A DNA stretch of 64,000 nt. Origin: Acephala macrosclerotiorum (Eukaryota; Ascomycota; Leotiomycetes; Helotiales; Mollisiaceae). A program made the position numbers and the translations under genes. Where the stretch lies: positions 53,585-117,584 of the forward strand of contig MU119376.1 in assembly GCA_014904845.1 (NCBI GenBank), given 5' to 3'. The number at the start of each line of letters is the position of its first letter. The stretch's first letter is position 1. Of this stretch, positions 22,991-33,569 are shown one piece after another. The notes below the pieces were generated by a model. It was given only the letters and a program-made list of their open reading frames with translations. It was not told where the DNA came from and searched no databases.

Positions 22991-24229
22991 ACGTTTGGAG
23001 ATTTTGAAGTAAGTATCGATCCTCTAAAAAAAACATCGCATAATCGGAAGCGGAAGCATTTTTACTCCATCGAAAGAGCATGTACGATAGATCACCTTAT
23101 TAGCGTTTTATTGAAGCTTTAAAATATGGCTTATCGCTATCCAAATTTTGATGGGAATATCCCCCTACAGAAGTCATCCGCTGTGGGTGCCTGTTTTATC
23201 CTAAAACAGAGAATCGGGTCGGCCCTTTTCAATTCAGGATGTCTGGAGAATACTCGCGAGAGTTAACAGCCGGCGTTAGCTCCGGGGCCGGGAGGTGGAG
23301 GGGCTAATTTAGGGTGTATATATCACGAATGGAAGTGTATCACATTGCTGAATTCAGGAAAGGCTGCAGCGTGGTGTCTGATCAAATTTCAATGCACCCC
23401 TAACACAGGGATTTGTAATTGCTTTGCATATGAGCTTAATGCTGCGTACCTTGGGAGGAGTCGAGCTGCGGTGTTATGCTGTGTCACATATCAGTCCAGA
23501 GTTGAGTGAGCAAAAGTACAGCACAAAACATCTAGCGAGGTGGGTGATAATCGAGGCCACTGATGAGGTGGGGGTTCTCTATGTATCACGAAGATTTGAG
23601 TCTGAACCGAGCCAACCATTTAGCTGTGACTCAGAACAACATAGTTGCTGGGCGTTTACTACGGCTGTTGCCTGAAGTTTCCGTAACGTAGTGCGGGCAC
23701 CAATAGTACCATGTTAGAAAGAAAAAAGGCGACGAATCATTGATAGCAGGTTCGCAAGGTTTACAAGTGGCGTGTGGATTCCGGAGAACAGGCGGGGGAA
23801 AGGGTAAGAAATCCTTGCACAAATCGACGTTTCTTGGACGCTGGTTCGTGCCATGTTTACATGGCTCGGTACGACCCGAGTCTTTGATTGTCTCACCACC
23901 AACAGACAACAGTGAGGCTCAAGTTGGAGCCTCACACCAATACTACATCCCAACCCCGACCCAGAAGAAAGAGGTTAAAGGCGACCACTCACGCCATAAG
24001 TTTGATTAATTCTCCTCATCGCCGCTTTTTCGCCTATCTCAATTGCAAGTATCTTTCCAAGCTTTCATCGAGGTAAGTTTAGAGCGCTAGTTAGGGATCC
24101 ATTTGAAACTAGCTGACGCTAGTGCAATCCCCCAGATCTAGAACACCGCCAATTCTGAGAGGCTACCTATTGTAACTCAACAACAAATCACTTTGTAAAG
24201 ATCTGTGCTAATTCTATCTGTGAAAGACA
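22991..24229. other. Intergenic
   Basis: No supported gene. Scattered short frames occur on both strands. Confidence 0.4.
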
Positions 24230-24427
24230 ATGTGCACGTGGATGGAACGAAAGGTGAAGGCGGGGAAATGCAAAGCTATGCCACGACATACCCACACCGA
24301 GACGGAAATCGTAGAACGTTGCTCAAATTCTCCTGGGCCGGGTAAAATGTGCGACAAGCCAGAGCAGGTCAAAAGCGAGGATCTTACCATTACCAAAGCT
24401 GGGGAAGACTGTGATCAGTGTAACTAG
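24230..24427 (+). CDS. Small Cys/His-containing ORF (65 residues), hypothetical
   Basis: It opens with ATG and encodes a basic peptide with spaced Cys residues (MCTWMERKVKAGKCK, RHTHTE, ERCSNS, KMCDKP, EDCDQCN). The pattern recalls small fungal zinc-binding-like proteins that end in a C-x-x-C pair. No introns or partner genes help. It could equally be a fragment or chance. Confidence 0.3.
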   Translation: MCTWMERKVKAGKCKAMPRHTHTETEIVERCSNSPGPGKMCDKPEQVKSEDLTITKAGEDCDQCN

Positions 24428-24649
24428 GCTGAGCCGTGACCATCACTTAGCGTTACCCTGGTCGAGCGAGGAATGGAATTTGTCTTGTGATGATGGAAAT
24501 CGCGGCGCGTTGGATAGCTGGTGAGGGGTAACGTACATTGTGTTGGAACTCGAGAGCTTAAAATTAGTGTTTTAACGATTAATTGATAACTGGTTCAAGA
24601 TGTGTCTCCTGCACGAATTCCCAATGACCCCTTGTAAGGCAAACTGTCT

Positions 24650-25618
24650 TCAAACTCGAGATAGGATATCATCAAAATACCGAGGAGCTAGATCTATTGT
24701 TAGCCGCAAGTCTTGGACGCTTCTAGCTCGAGCATCTAGGGCAAACAACATACCACTATTCTCAATTTCACTAGCAACTTCTGCCGCCGAATTGAACTCT
24801 CCTTTCCAACATTTCCGTATCACCTGTCCAAGCGTCACTTCCATAACATCAGGGTACTTTCCTTCCTCTAACCACGAGTCGATTATCTCTTCGTCAATGC
24901 CATTGTAAGGTCTCGAGCACGTTACTATTTCGTAGATAGTTGAGCCAAGAGCGTGGAGTTCAGCCCGAATCGTAGGATCCTCAAGTTCCCTCTCATCAGG
25001 ATGATGGAACCCGGACCCCGCCCAAACGGTTGCTCTGTCTTCATCAATCGCGGAGCCTGCAAAGTCACAAAGCCGGATTGTCCTTTTCGCATCTAACAAG
25101 AGGTTCCGCCCACTTAAGTCAGCGTGGCGGACGTTCTTCTGGTGGACATAGTGGACGACGTTGGCAACATCTCGAGACCAGATCACTCTCTCCTTCAGCG
25201 AGGCTGTGCCACCCCCAGCATAATATTCGCGAAGGCTACCATACGATGCTCGCTCAAGGTGGATACCATAGTCTTCGATCCGCAAACATTGTATGATGTT
25301 TCGGTGGCTCCCTAATCGCTCGTAGACCCGCTTTTCAATCGCAAGGTCTCTGATAGAGGCGGGCCTGGTCGAGGGCTGCTTGATCAGTTCGGTTGGGCAG
25401 TGTGGGATCGTATAAAGATACCCAGAGCCGCCGGATTTGAAGAAGCGAGCATTCGGGAGATGGTCAACATAGTGAAGTAGCCGTTGGTCGTTCGTCATGA
25501 TGTTCATATCTCCAGCGTAAGAAAGAGTTGTAACATGTTCACAAGTAAAATGATAAATGCGTGTCCATAACTTGGAGCACCGAAGTTTTGCCGAGGTCAC
25601 ATGTTGCTCTTGTGGCAT
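24650..25618 (-). CDS. Protein kinase-like protein, divergent DFG/APE
   Basis: An uninterrupted 322-codon frame from an ATG at 25618 (a second Met, MNIMTND, lies at 39). Kinase landmarks: glycine loop FKSGGSGYLY (~60-69), ELIK lysine (K80), VRHADLSGRNLLL catalytic loop (D167, N172) and LCDFAGS metal loop, where DFG reads DFA (D185). The usual APE region is GFHHPDERE. The key Lys and Asp residues are kept, so weak activity or nucleotide binding is possible, but the altered DFG argues for an atypical kinase. It is not closely similar to the tandem kinases at 4.5-9 kb and lacks their Cys/His module. The C-terminus ends LAPRYFDDILSRV. Confidence 0.75.
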   Translation of the reverse strand: MPQEQHVTSAKLRCSKLWTRIYHFTCEHVTTLSYAGDMNIMTNDQRLLHYVDHLPNARFFKSGGSGYLYTIPHCPTELIKQPSTRPASIRDLAIEKRVYERLGSHRNIIQCLRIEDYGIHLERASYGSLREYYAGGGTASLKERVIWSRDVANVVHYVHQKNVRHADLSGRNLLLDAKRTIRLCDFAGSAIDEDRATVWAGSGFHHPDERELEDPTIRAELHALGSTIYEIVTCSRPYNGIDEEIIDSWLEEGKYPDVMEVTLGQVIRKCWKGEFNSAAEVASEIENSGMLFALDARARSVQDLRLTIDLAPRYFDDILSRV

Positions 25619-26081
25619 TTCCCGTCAGTATCAGAAAACCTTAGGAAAGTTGCAGTCGAAGGGGAGGCAGCCTTGTCTGCGGAATCGAGAAACTTTCTCC
25701 AGTATGTTGAGCCAATCTTGCGCCTCGAGGACTTTGATTGTTCCTTGGACAACTACTTAGACGGGTTGTTCACACCATCGAAACCCTGCTCCTGCTGCGG
25801 CCTTTTCCAGATACAGACGCTTCCTTCCGGAGGTAATGCAAGAAGGGCCGAGCCGAACGGTATCATTCTTTTGACAACAGTTTGCAGCTGCTAGCAGAAA
25901 AGATGGCGTTTACGCCCCGTCGTGAAGGGATTCCTTACTTGTCATGATTCGACGATGCATGCATGCCCCTACGAAACCACCCATAGGAGAGATTCTCCTA
26001 CGCTATAGGAGGATCTCTCTTATAACTACCAATTTTTGACCCCGTTGCAGCTCTAAAAGGTCTGATCGCAAGGTTTGCAGA

Positions 26082-26306
26082 GCTTGAAACTGCTTAGCTA
26101 GGCCCTTCGAACCGAATTATTTAATGGACTAATCACAGAGCTCGAAAATACCCACTTTAAACCCTTGTAGCACATTACTAGGGCTTGAAACTGCTTAATA
26201 AGGTCCTTCGAACCGGACTGCTTAAAGAACTAATTACAAAGCTCGAAAACACCCACTTTAAAGCCTTGTAGCACATTACTAAAGCTTAAAACTACGTTAA
26301 TAAACA
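26082..26306 (+). repeat. 101-bp tandem direct repeat, about 2.2 copies
   Basis: Units begin GCTTGAAACTGCTTA at 26082 and 26183 and GCTTAAAACTACGTTA at 26284, a period of 101. Within each full unit CTTCGAACCG, AGCTCGAAAA, CCCACTTTAA and TTGTAGCACATTACTA recur. Copies differ at scattered positions, mostly transitions. Confidence 0.85.
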
Positions 26307-26394
26307 CGTATCAATATTTCGAAAGACAAAGGCCTTTACAAGTACTTAAAAGCTTTTCGTTTAATTGCAAATTTGAAAAATAAATTTTCTCTAA

Positions 26395-26485
26395 GTCCTT
26401 TTCTTTTCTTTCTTCCTTTATATTACATAAAGTAAGTTTCTTTTCTCTTTTCCTCTTCTCCTCCTCCTCTTCTCCTTCCCCCCCG
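26395..26485 (+). repeat. Polypyrimidine tract
   Basis: A nearly uninterrupted C/T-rich run ending in TCCTCCTCC-like units and a C7 run. It is low complexity with no coding signal. Confidence 0.7.
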
Positions 26486-27490
26486 TTTTACGGCTTTTAC
26501 TAGCTTACAATAAATAAAATACTATGAGAGAGTTGGAAGGCAGTAAAAGGCTGGGAGATTGAGAGAGACTGTGAAACTGTGAGATTGTAAGAAGGCGTAA
26601 AAGTGAAATGAGATCGCATTACGTAGTAATAAATTCTGAAACCAATGCTCTAACTGTCCACTTGAGTCCGTGAGCTTCAAGTCTATGCTTTCAATCCTAC
26701 CCCTATGAGTCTTATACTTGTTGTAAATCTCCCGCGCCCACTCTCTAGCAAATAGTCCGAGTTGGGCCCATCTTTGCTAATTGCCCTTTTAAGCAGTCTG
26801 TGCGTGTAAGAAAAATTATTTTACGGGTGGTTTCGTAGGGTCCTTGAAATCTCATACTAATTTATTTATAAGTGGAAGGGGCATGAGGTTCGGCAGTGAG
26901 CGGTCGGAGGTTTGTTGAAGAGTGAGGAGGGAGGATGCGTGATTGATGAAAAGCACTCGTCTGGCCTTGAAGCGTGAGATAAGTTCGATAGAGTGTCAAC
27001 GAAATGAGGGTTCTTAGCATGTCCGAAAGTGTCAGGGCAAGCACGACGCCCTTCCAGCCACGTGATCTCTGCCGAACTTAGAAGTTTCCGTCCATGCAGA
27101 AGGTGCTGTGAGTCTCCTCCGCCATTTGTCTTATTCGAGCACCCAGGTTTTGTTCTTGTCTCGCCGAAGATTGAGGGTCGCACATCTTGCAAAGTCCGAA
27201 CTCCGGTTTTGTGATTACGAAGTTCTCCATTCGTACGAACTGACCAATCAAAGTGACCAGGGAGTCAACAGTGTAAGTATACATGGACCCCGAAAACATA
27301 CAGACTCTGTCGTGTGCAAGCATTGTATCATCTGCGAGCGAAGGAGGCTCTGACCACAACGACCTCTATAAAGTCCCCACGGCGCACATACTAAAGGAAG
27401 CTGAATAAGTAATCTGCTGTTTGCAATTTCTCAACGATATCTTCCACATCACAACAAGTCTTCGCCGGGCCTGCATATCTCATCATCGAC

Positions 27491-29045
27491 ATGGATCAAG
27501 GCCACCACGAGCTTTTCCCCCGCCATCGAAAACGATCACTGAATGAATGATTCCTCCGGGAACACTATGACTTTGTCGGTCGAATCCCAAGACTTATTAC
27601 ACCCAAGCTCTGCGAATGATCTCATGTCCGACCAAGCATCCAGTGCACATACTGCAATGGAATCTATTCACAAGTGTTCGAGAAAGGGTGTAACTAGTTC
27701 GAAAACGCCGTCTACAGGCCGAATGTGGCGCACAGGTCTCTTTCAGAATGTTCCTTGGGTGGGGATTGCCGTTCTGCTACTTTCATTGCTATCAACTGCA
27801 GCCAGTGCAATCGTTCTCGCGACCTCAGATCAAGCAGCCGTGGCAACCTAGCCGGTCTCTCCACATGTCATACTTGCTGTGCTACCGGTTATCATGACAA
27901 GCTGCCTGAAGTTTTCTCTCTCAAGCGGCGTCACGATATCATGGTGGTACCATGTTCTGAAAGCAGCACCGCTAGCTGACACTCATCGATTTTGGGATTT
28001 CGGCAACAGTCTCTGGGCTGCAGCCACTGCCGGAAAACAGTTCAACCCCATATCCATAGTGACTATCCTCATCACACTCGCAATGATCGAAAATCCACTT
28101 GTGCAAAAAGTTTCCACCGTATCCACAAGGCAGGCCTCGATGTCGATACGCATCACAGCATCATTGGCCGCGAATCTTCCTCCGGGGTATACAGCAATGA
28201 GCACTAGAGAGTTCAGCTTCCCGACGACACCTAGTACAGAGTTCTCTAATACGTACATTGAATACGCTACCCGTTCTCCAATGTGCAAGGTATTCAAGGG
28301 TGTCCAGGGAGATGCGAAACAAATGTCCCTGGTGTCGTATTTAAGGTTGACTGTCAGTTATTCAACATGCCTTTCCCTATGGACGGTTACGAAGGCCTGA
28401 ATCTCCAACCGAAAAGCTCAATTCATGGCCAATACGAGCTGGAGCGGAACATTTGGTAGTTATAGCACAGAATATTACGAGACTCTTACCTTAAATGCCG
28501 GCTGGGCAATCAATACCTCACTGCCGACATTCGCCAATCGAGTCTGCAATCTTTCGTTAGCTGTAGTTTCGTACCCTCTGAGTGTAGCAAACAGTAATGT
28601 CACTCTATCAATACCGCCTGGGACCAATCCTGCCGTCCTTGCTCTCTTACCCAAGGCTCGCACCGCTGGAAACTCAGTAACGGTTTCGAGTCCCAGAAAT
28701 GCTTCTTCTGTAACTCCTTCACTTCGGCATAATAAACATCTTGCGGAACCGGAAGCTGTGCCCATTTTTGCAGGATCTTGGAGGCGGCGGGGCTGGGTCG
28801 TCCTTGGAGTTGGGCTTTTATGGACCAGGGGAGGAGGGGACGACCGTATTTTTGAGGACAGTGTTGGTACAGATGGTGTACTTGTCTTCCGAGTCGAGCA
28901 GGAGACCGTTCATGTCGAAGAGACAGGCGCGTATTGGGAGGAAGCTGGGGGATTCTTAGGGGATTTTTTAAATTTGGAGGGTACGTACTCTCTCTTTGGG
29001 TTTGGTACAGACATCGTGAGTACGCCCGTAAACGTGCAGATGTAG
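27491..29045 (+). pseudogene. Broken multi-pass fungal membrane protein gene
   Basis: The pieces belong to one long fungal membrane protein. Its ATG (27491) is followed at once by a frame break. A transmembrane segment follows (PWVGIAVLLLSLLSTAASAI), then an in-frame TAG at 27849-27851 where Trp is expected (AT*PVSPHV), then LAVLPVIMTSCLKFSLSSG, ADTHRFWDFGNSLWAA and PISIVTILITLAMIENPL. Near 28310 the frame shifts to TNVPGVVFKVDCQLFNMPF. A further shift leads to a luminal-type stretch with NxS/T sites (CNLSLAVVSYPL, SNVTLSIPPG). The pattern fits fungal membrane proteins of unknown function (DUF3176-like in general design, not firmly assigned). At least one stop and three frame changes make it a pseudogene. 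Confidence 0.55.
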
Positions 29046-29200
29046 AAGTTGGATGCAGATCTCAAATCGTTGCTCGCATAAAATATGGAGGGGCAGTCCT
29101 TCAGTGAAACTTATAGGGGGTCAGGGGCATAGTTCCGCTCTAGCTTTAGCCTAGTTTGTTTTTCCTTGAGCTGCCAACAACGTCTCGACAAAATCACAAT

Positions 29201-30179
29201 ATGACGACCAGAACAAAACGATTCCAGCGAAAGCCTGCTGAGAAGACCGAGGAACCTTTGAAGGAAGAAGAGGAAGAAGAAGAAGTGACCAGGTTCTCAC
29301 CAAAGGAGGAAGCAGTATGCACTCTCTCCAATAACTGTCCCAAACGAGGCTAATAATCTGGCAGGCACTCTTTATAGAATCTAATACCTAAAAGATCGCC
29401 GCAAATAACCTTTTCGCAAAAGCCTCTTTCCAAAATGCGATTAATATATACGATCAAGCGCTGTTTACACATCCTAATTATCTAGATTACGAGGCCGTGG
29501 TCCTAAAGAACAATATCACAGTATGTTATCTAAAGCTCGGAAACTAGAAAAAAGCGATTAAAGCTGCTATCGCTGCTTTAAATAGACTTGATAAGATATA
29601 TAAAAAGGGCAAAAATGGGCCCAAAAAAAAGAAGAGGAGAAGCTAAAAGAGGAAGAGGCAAATGGAGAGATTATTAGTTAAGGCACTTTAAAGGCAGGAG
29701 ATACTTTAAATAAGGGGAAGCGAGAGGCAGACATCGGGAGGATTAGAGCGAAGGCTCTGACGCGGAGAGCGAGGGCGAAAGATGAGCTGGGAGGATGGGC
29801 GAATCTGGCGGGCGCTGAAGAGGGTAGGTTGTGTTTACTCGTAGCATTTTGGCAAAGCTGATGTGGTACAGATTATAAGACGTTGGAGAAGATGCAGAAT
29901 CTGTCTATAGCAAATAGGAAGATTATTCAGCGGCAACTGATACTCCTACCGCCAAGGACGAAAGCTGCACAAGAGAAGGAAATGGGCGATATGATGGGGA
30001 AGCTAAAGGAGGTTTATGTTGCCCATCCCACATGAAGTACATCTGCTGACCCGGAATACCTTGGAAACGGCATATTGAAGCCTTTTGGTCTCTCTACAGA
30101 CAATGTCCTGTTGCAGGAGAATCCAAACACCGCAGGATACAGCATGAACTTCAACCAGGGTGGACCGGCAAGCAAATGA
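29201..30179 (+). pseudogene. TTC1-type TPR co-chaperone pseudogene
   Basis: It matches tetratricopeptide repeat protein 1 along its whole length: an acidic N-terminus (KTEEPLKEEEEEEEV), an intron-like gap (GTATGC..GGCAG), then KIAANNLFAKASFQNAINIY and DYEAVVLKNNITVCYLKLGN, a TAG where Trp is expected, KKAIKAAIAALNRL, Lys-rich linkers, ALTRRARAKDELGGWANL, a second intron-like gap, LSIANRKIIQRQLILLPP, EKEMGDMMGKLKE and the typical end GNGILKPFGLSTDN...GYSMNFNQGG. At least three in-frame stops (TAA, TAG, TAA) and a frameshift in an A run disable it. The stops are of C-to-T/G-to-A type. Since the family is normally a single conserved gene, this is probably a mutated extra copy. Confidence 0.8.
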
Positions 30180-30459
30180 AGATACCATTTTGCTAACGCC
30201 ATATCTTCGAATCTTGATTCATAGCATTACAAAACATTGGATGTCTGTAAATGTGACATTTGACTCTTGATTTTTCATCACACAGCAGATGCAGGGACAG
30301 TCAAAATCCATTCACTTTATTGTAGGTGGATCAGATCATCGATTGATTGAGGGTGGTCACCTACATGATATAATTCAACTTTGTAGATGGACCATCAAGG
30401 ACTCAAAGGATGTTAGTCTAATTGCATGGAGCTGGAAATTTTGCCGTATAGCCGTTCCA

Positions 30460-31317
30460 TTACATATAAACCACCTTTCTCACATCAAATACTCTTTTCT
30501 TATCCTTCTCATTCTTCATTTTCTGCACACTGCCTGGAAGCACATATCCACGCTGATTGCTCACGACTTTGATACCATCTTTCTTGAACTCAGTTGTGAA
30601 GTGTGTGTGCCCAAACACCCACAATTTAACATTGGACCAGTCTTCACCATTGAGAAGGTTAGTCGCAAATGCAGAGGTCCATGGATTGTCGACATGCTGA
30701 GGATTGGAAGTTTCTTGTATTGAAGGGGCATGATGGGTGACAATAACGGTTGACCTTTCCGGTTGCTTTTTAGGATTGCCCTCGTAAGCTTTCTGGATCT
30801 CCGCAATTTGACCCTTCAACCACGAGATATCCGCCTCGTAGGCAGCATTGTGATTGACAACCGACCAATCCGTAATTTTCTCGAAATCTTTGACTCTCGT
30901 TTGCACCACTTGTCTAGCATCGTCTCGGATTTTGGACCATAGGGTACACCCTAAAATCGATATAGAAGAGTTTGGAACATCGAAACGCTTTTGGTGGAGC
31001 AGGACCATTCTCCTGTTCAGAATCGGTTCGGTTTCAAGTTTTTGAGCCTGCTCTAGGCCGGCGGTGAATGAAAGACCGTAGAACTCATGATTACCGAGGA
31101 CAAGAAACACCTTTTCGAAGCCTTGCGTTTGCCGCGCCAGAAAAGCAAGGTAAGAGTCATAGTCGATGAGGCGCCCAATATCGCCGGCGAGAACCAAATA
31201 TGGAGCTGATGGAGGTATTTCGAAAGTAGAATACTGCTGTCCCACTTCGAGATGCAGGTCAGAGAGGATTTGGAAAGAGTGTGGAGATTTGCTGAACAGG
31301 GAGCGGATTTTCTCCAT
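30460..31317 (-). CDS. Calcineurin-like metallophosphoesterase
   Basis: An uninterrupted 285-residue frame from ATG 31317. All five metallophosphoesterase signature blocks are present: SDLHLE (D20, H22), LAGDIG (D46), LVLGNHEFYG (N76, H77), IVTHHAP (~205) and FGHTH (~247). The fold binds two metal ions and hydrolyses phosphomono- or diesters. This short cytosolic form without a signal peptide is common in ascomycetes, but its substrate is unknown. It appears intact and ends KRVFDVRKVVYM. The promoter side faces the inverted-repeat element at 31.46-31.71 kb. Confidence 0.92.
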   Translation of the reverse strand: MEKIRSLFSKSPHSFQILSDLHLEVGQQYSTFEIPPSAPYLVLAGDIGRLIDYDSYLAFLARQTQGFEKVFLVLGNHEFYGLSFTAGLEQAQKLETEPILNRRMVLLHQKRFDVPNSSISILGCTLWSKIRDDARQVVQTRVKDFEKITDWSVVNHNAAYEADISWLKGQIAEIQKAYEGNPKKQPERSTVIVTHHAPSIQETSNPQHVDNPWTSAFATNLLNGEDWSNVKLWVFGHTHFTTEFKKDGIKVVSNQRGYVLPGSVQKMKNEKDKKRVFDVRKVVYM

Positions 31318-31459
31318 TCTAGAAGGGTGGAGGCAAAGGATTATGAGATAGTATTCGGGAAATTTGCTGTCAAGTTTCCATGGTTCAATGAACTCTTTAA
31401 TCTAACCATAGCTCCTTGCCGCTGTGTGAGGTCGTGGCCCGAGAAAAATGTTTGAGGAG

Positions 31460-31706
31460 CATACGGCGGTTAAGTATTGACACAGCGCTAGCAAGGATTA
31501 CAAGTTTGCTTTTTGGCATTACAACTAAAACGTACTACAAAAACACAAAAAAAAGACAAGTATATAATCCTCTTTTTAAAAATGATTTTAGTCTTTAAAT
31601 AAAGTTTTTTGGTTAGATATAGCAAAAGTTACGAAATGTTAAAATCGTGTGTGGCGTTCAAACCCTTGTTTAGGCTGACAACACTTAACCGCTGTACCTC
31701 CGTATG
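31460..31706. mobile_element. Possible MITE-like inverted-repeat element
   Basis: GCGGTTAAGTATTG at 31466-31479 is matched in inverted orientation at 31679-31692 with one mismatch. CATACGG occurs just outside it on the left (31460) and, inverted, at 31700-31706 on the right, offset by a 7-base insertion. The ~200-base interior is AT-rich and has no ORF. The size and symmetry fit a miniature inverted-repeat element; I could not identify a clear target-site duplication. Confidence 0.45.
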
Positions 31707-31905
31707 CGCTGAACATTACCGCGGATCTCTGATTGGCCGCTAAGGGGAACACTAGGCACGTGATCAACCGCGAACCTCAACTTTCGGGTTTGGACGATCC
31801 CATAAATTCATGAAACAACCCTCTATCTTAGTATTTCGTCCTCGAATTACAATTCATTTACTACAGCTCATAAGTTTTATCTCTCCGCTCCAATATCACA
31901 CGAAA

Positions 31906-32676
31906 ATGGAAGCCTTACAACTTAAAGAAGCTCTCCGAATTCTCGAACACGGCGGAATACCAGTGTGTCTCGTTGGAGAAATAGCTCTCAACTACTATAA
32001 TGTGCCGCGTGTCCTTCATGTTAGTAGTAGTGGCGCCTCTATAACCGTGGAATCGTTCTAATCTCATCGTTAGGACATCGAAATATGCGTACCAGAAGCG
32101 TCTGTATCGAAAGCGGCATTGATGCTCCAGGGAACGGGCCTGTTTGAGCCTAAAGCAATCGAAGAGTTTGATATCTACAACGAGTACAAACGGGGTTTTC
32201 CCAGGCTCCGTTCCTCGTCATGGATCTCGCCATCCTGCACTCTTGTGCTTCTGGCCGATAAAAGCTATGGGCTTGATCCGCTGGTCAATAATATCGTCTC
32301 ACGTGGAAAGACTGCTCCGAACCCGAATCCCACGTACAGCAGTCAGATTATGGACCTGATTCCTCCGGCTGAGGTCGGCAACATTCCAATTCCTCGGCTA
32401 CCATCGCTGTTTGCTGGACTATGTCGGAGGTATCTCGAGTCAAATGACGATGTTGCCATGATTGCAGCAGAGCAGTTGGTGGACGGAATGGATTTGGATG
32501 GCGGCTGGTGTGCACGAAATCTCCGCAACACAAGTTTTGAGATCCACCAGTTAGCAAATAGGCTAATTGCTGGCAAGCAATCACGCATCGACGATTTCTC
32601 AGAAAACACAGTCACCTGTTTCATTACCAATGCTGAAGAGGCGGAGAGACTACGATCGATCCCCGGATATGAATAG
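31906..32676 (+). CDS. Nucleotidyltransferase-fold protein (copy A)
   Basis: Two exons, 31906-32019 and 32074-32676 (238 residues), with a 54-nt intron (GTTAGT..CTAAT..GTTAG). The N-terminal half carries a degenerate nucleotidyltransferase signature, VCLVGEIALNYYNV followed by HDIEICV: GE replaces the usual GG or GS, and the D-I-E acidic pair is kept. The rest is typical of large, poorly characterised fungal families of this fold (PRLPSLFAGLCRRYLESND near the middle). Catalysis is uncertain because of the changed glycine motif. The ATG at 31906 gives a start about ten residues before the first conserved helix. A second, better-preserved member follows 0.9 kb downstream on the same strand. Confidence 0.7.
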
Positions 32677-33569
32677 TGTTGGGGAACTTGGTCTGGTAGA
32701 TACTTAGTCAGCATGGCGCTATCCAGGATAGGCTAAGCTAGCTAGCTATCGCCTTAAGGCTTATTGTAGACTAGATAGAATGCATCGTCTTTCACTCTCT
32801 GATATCGTCCCTCGACAAATAGCGCAATCTGTAAACGCGCGATTCGACGACCGTTGTTCAATTCTACTTCCATCCACATACCAAATTTACTTCCGATCGC
32901 AGAATTCCTGTACTCAATATTTTATTCGCCTGCAAGAGGTGTTGGATGCCGGCGCTACAGGAAACATACTTACCGCCAGCACCTCATGCTGGCCACTTGC
33001 TGTGCCGCGCAGGCGCAACATATCAGTAGATACCAACGCTTGACGCTCTATCCTGTGAGACCTGAAAATTTACCCGCCCGATTGTTTTCCAATCGTTTAT
33101 TTCTGCATGAGAGGAGGTATCGCGGCGGGTAGCTTACATCCATGTCTTCCTGCGGTTCAAACAAATCAACTCGGCTTCACCGCAACAGCGCCTCAAACCC
33201 CCGTGTTTCTAAAATCTCCAAGAGTTGCAACTACCGCCGGGTTTCGATTACCTCTCATTACAAATCCAGAGCTGGAATCTCATTTGCCATGAAAAAAGGC
33301 ACAGCGAATGGCCTCACATCGAAAGACCAAACTGTTGGAAATGGACTTTGTCAAACGACCATCGACCAGATCGTGGGAGATTGTCAAATGTCCGAAATGG
33401 CGTAAATAAGCTGGGGATCTCTCCCAGGGACATTCGAACCATTCCATATCCATTATTGATTGCCACTCTGCCTATTGCAAGCAACCCCATCTTCAGTTAT
33501 TATCTATTTTCAATAACCAAGACCTACAACATTTACCTGAGCCAGAGTAAAGATCGCCAACCATCCGCC
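32677..33569. other. Intergenic between nucleotidyltransferase genes
   Basis: Several open frames of 60-90 codons overlap in different phases, none recognisable. The last ~150 bases are the probable promoter of copy B. Confidence 0.4.

Larger units (their letters stand above)
25619..27490. other. Non-coding or relic DNA with tandem repeat and pyrimidine tract
   Basis: It contains a 101-bp tandem repeat (26082-26306) and a C/T-rich tract (26395-26485). On the minus strand ~26830-26560 a frame reads RWAQLGLFAREWAREIYNK, which may be a decayed coding piece I cannot name. On the plus strand 25601-25894 is open for 97 codons from an ATG but overlaps the kinase start and has no recognisable match. 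Confidence 0.4.

Noticed and set aside
25601..25894. 97-codon plus-strand frame overlapping the kinase start
   Set aside because: Amphipathic but unmatched. It overlaps the opposite-strand kinase gene by 18 bases; kept only as a remark.
26860..27360. Overlapping minus-strand frames of 60-108 codons
   Set aside because: Non-ATG starts and no recognisable domain.
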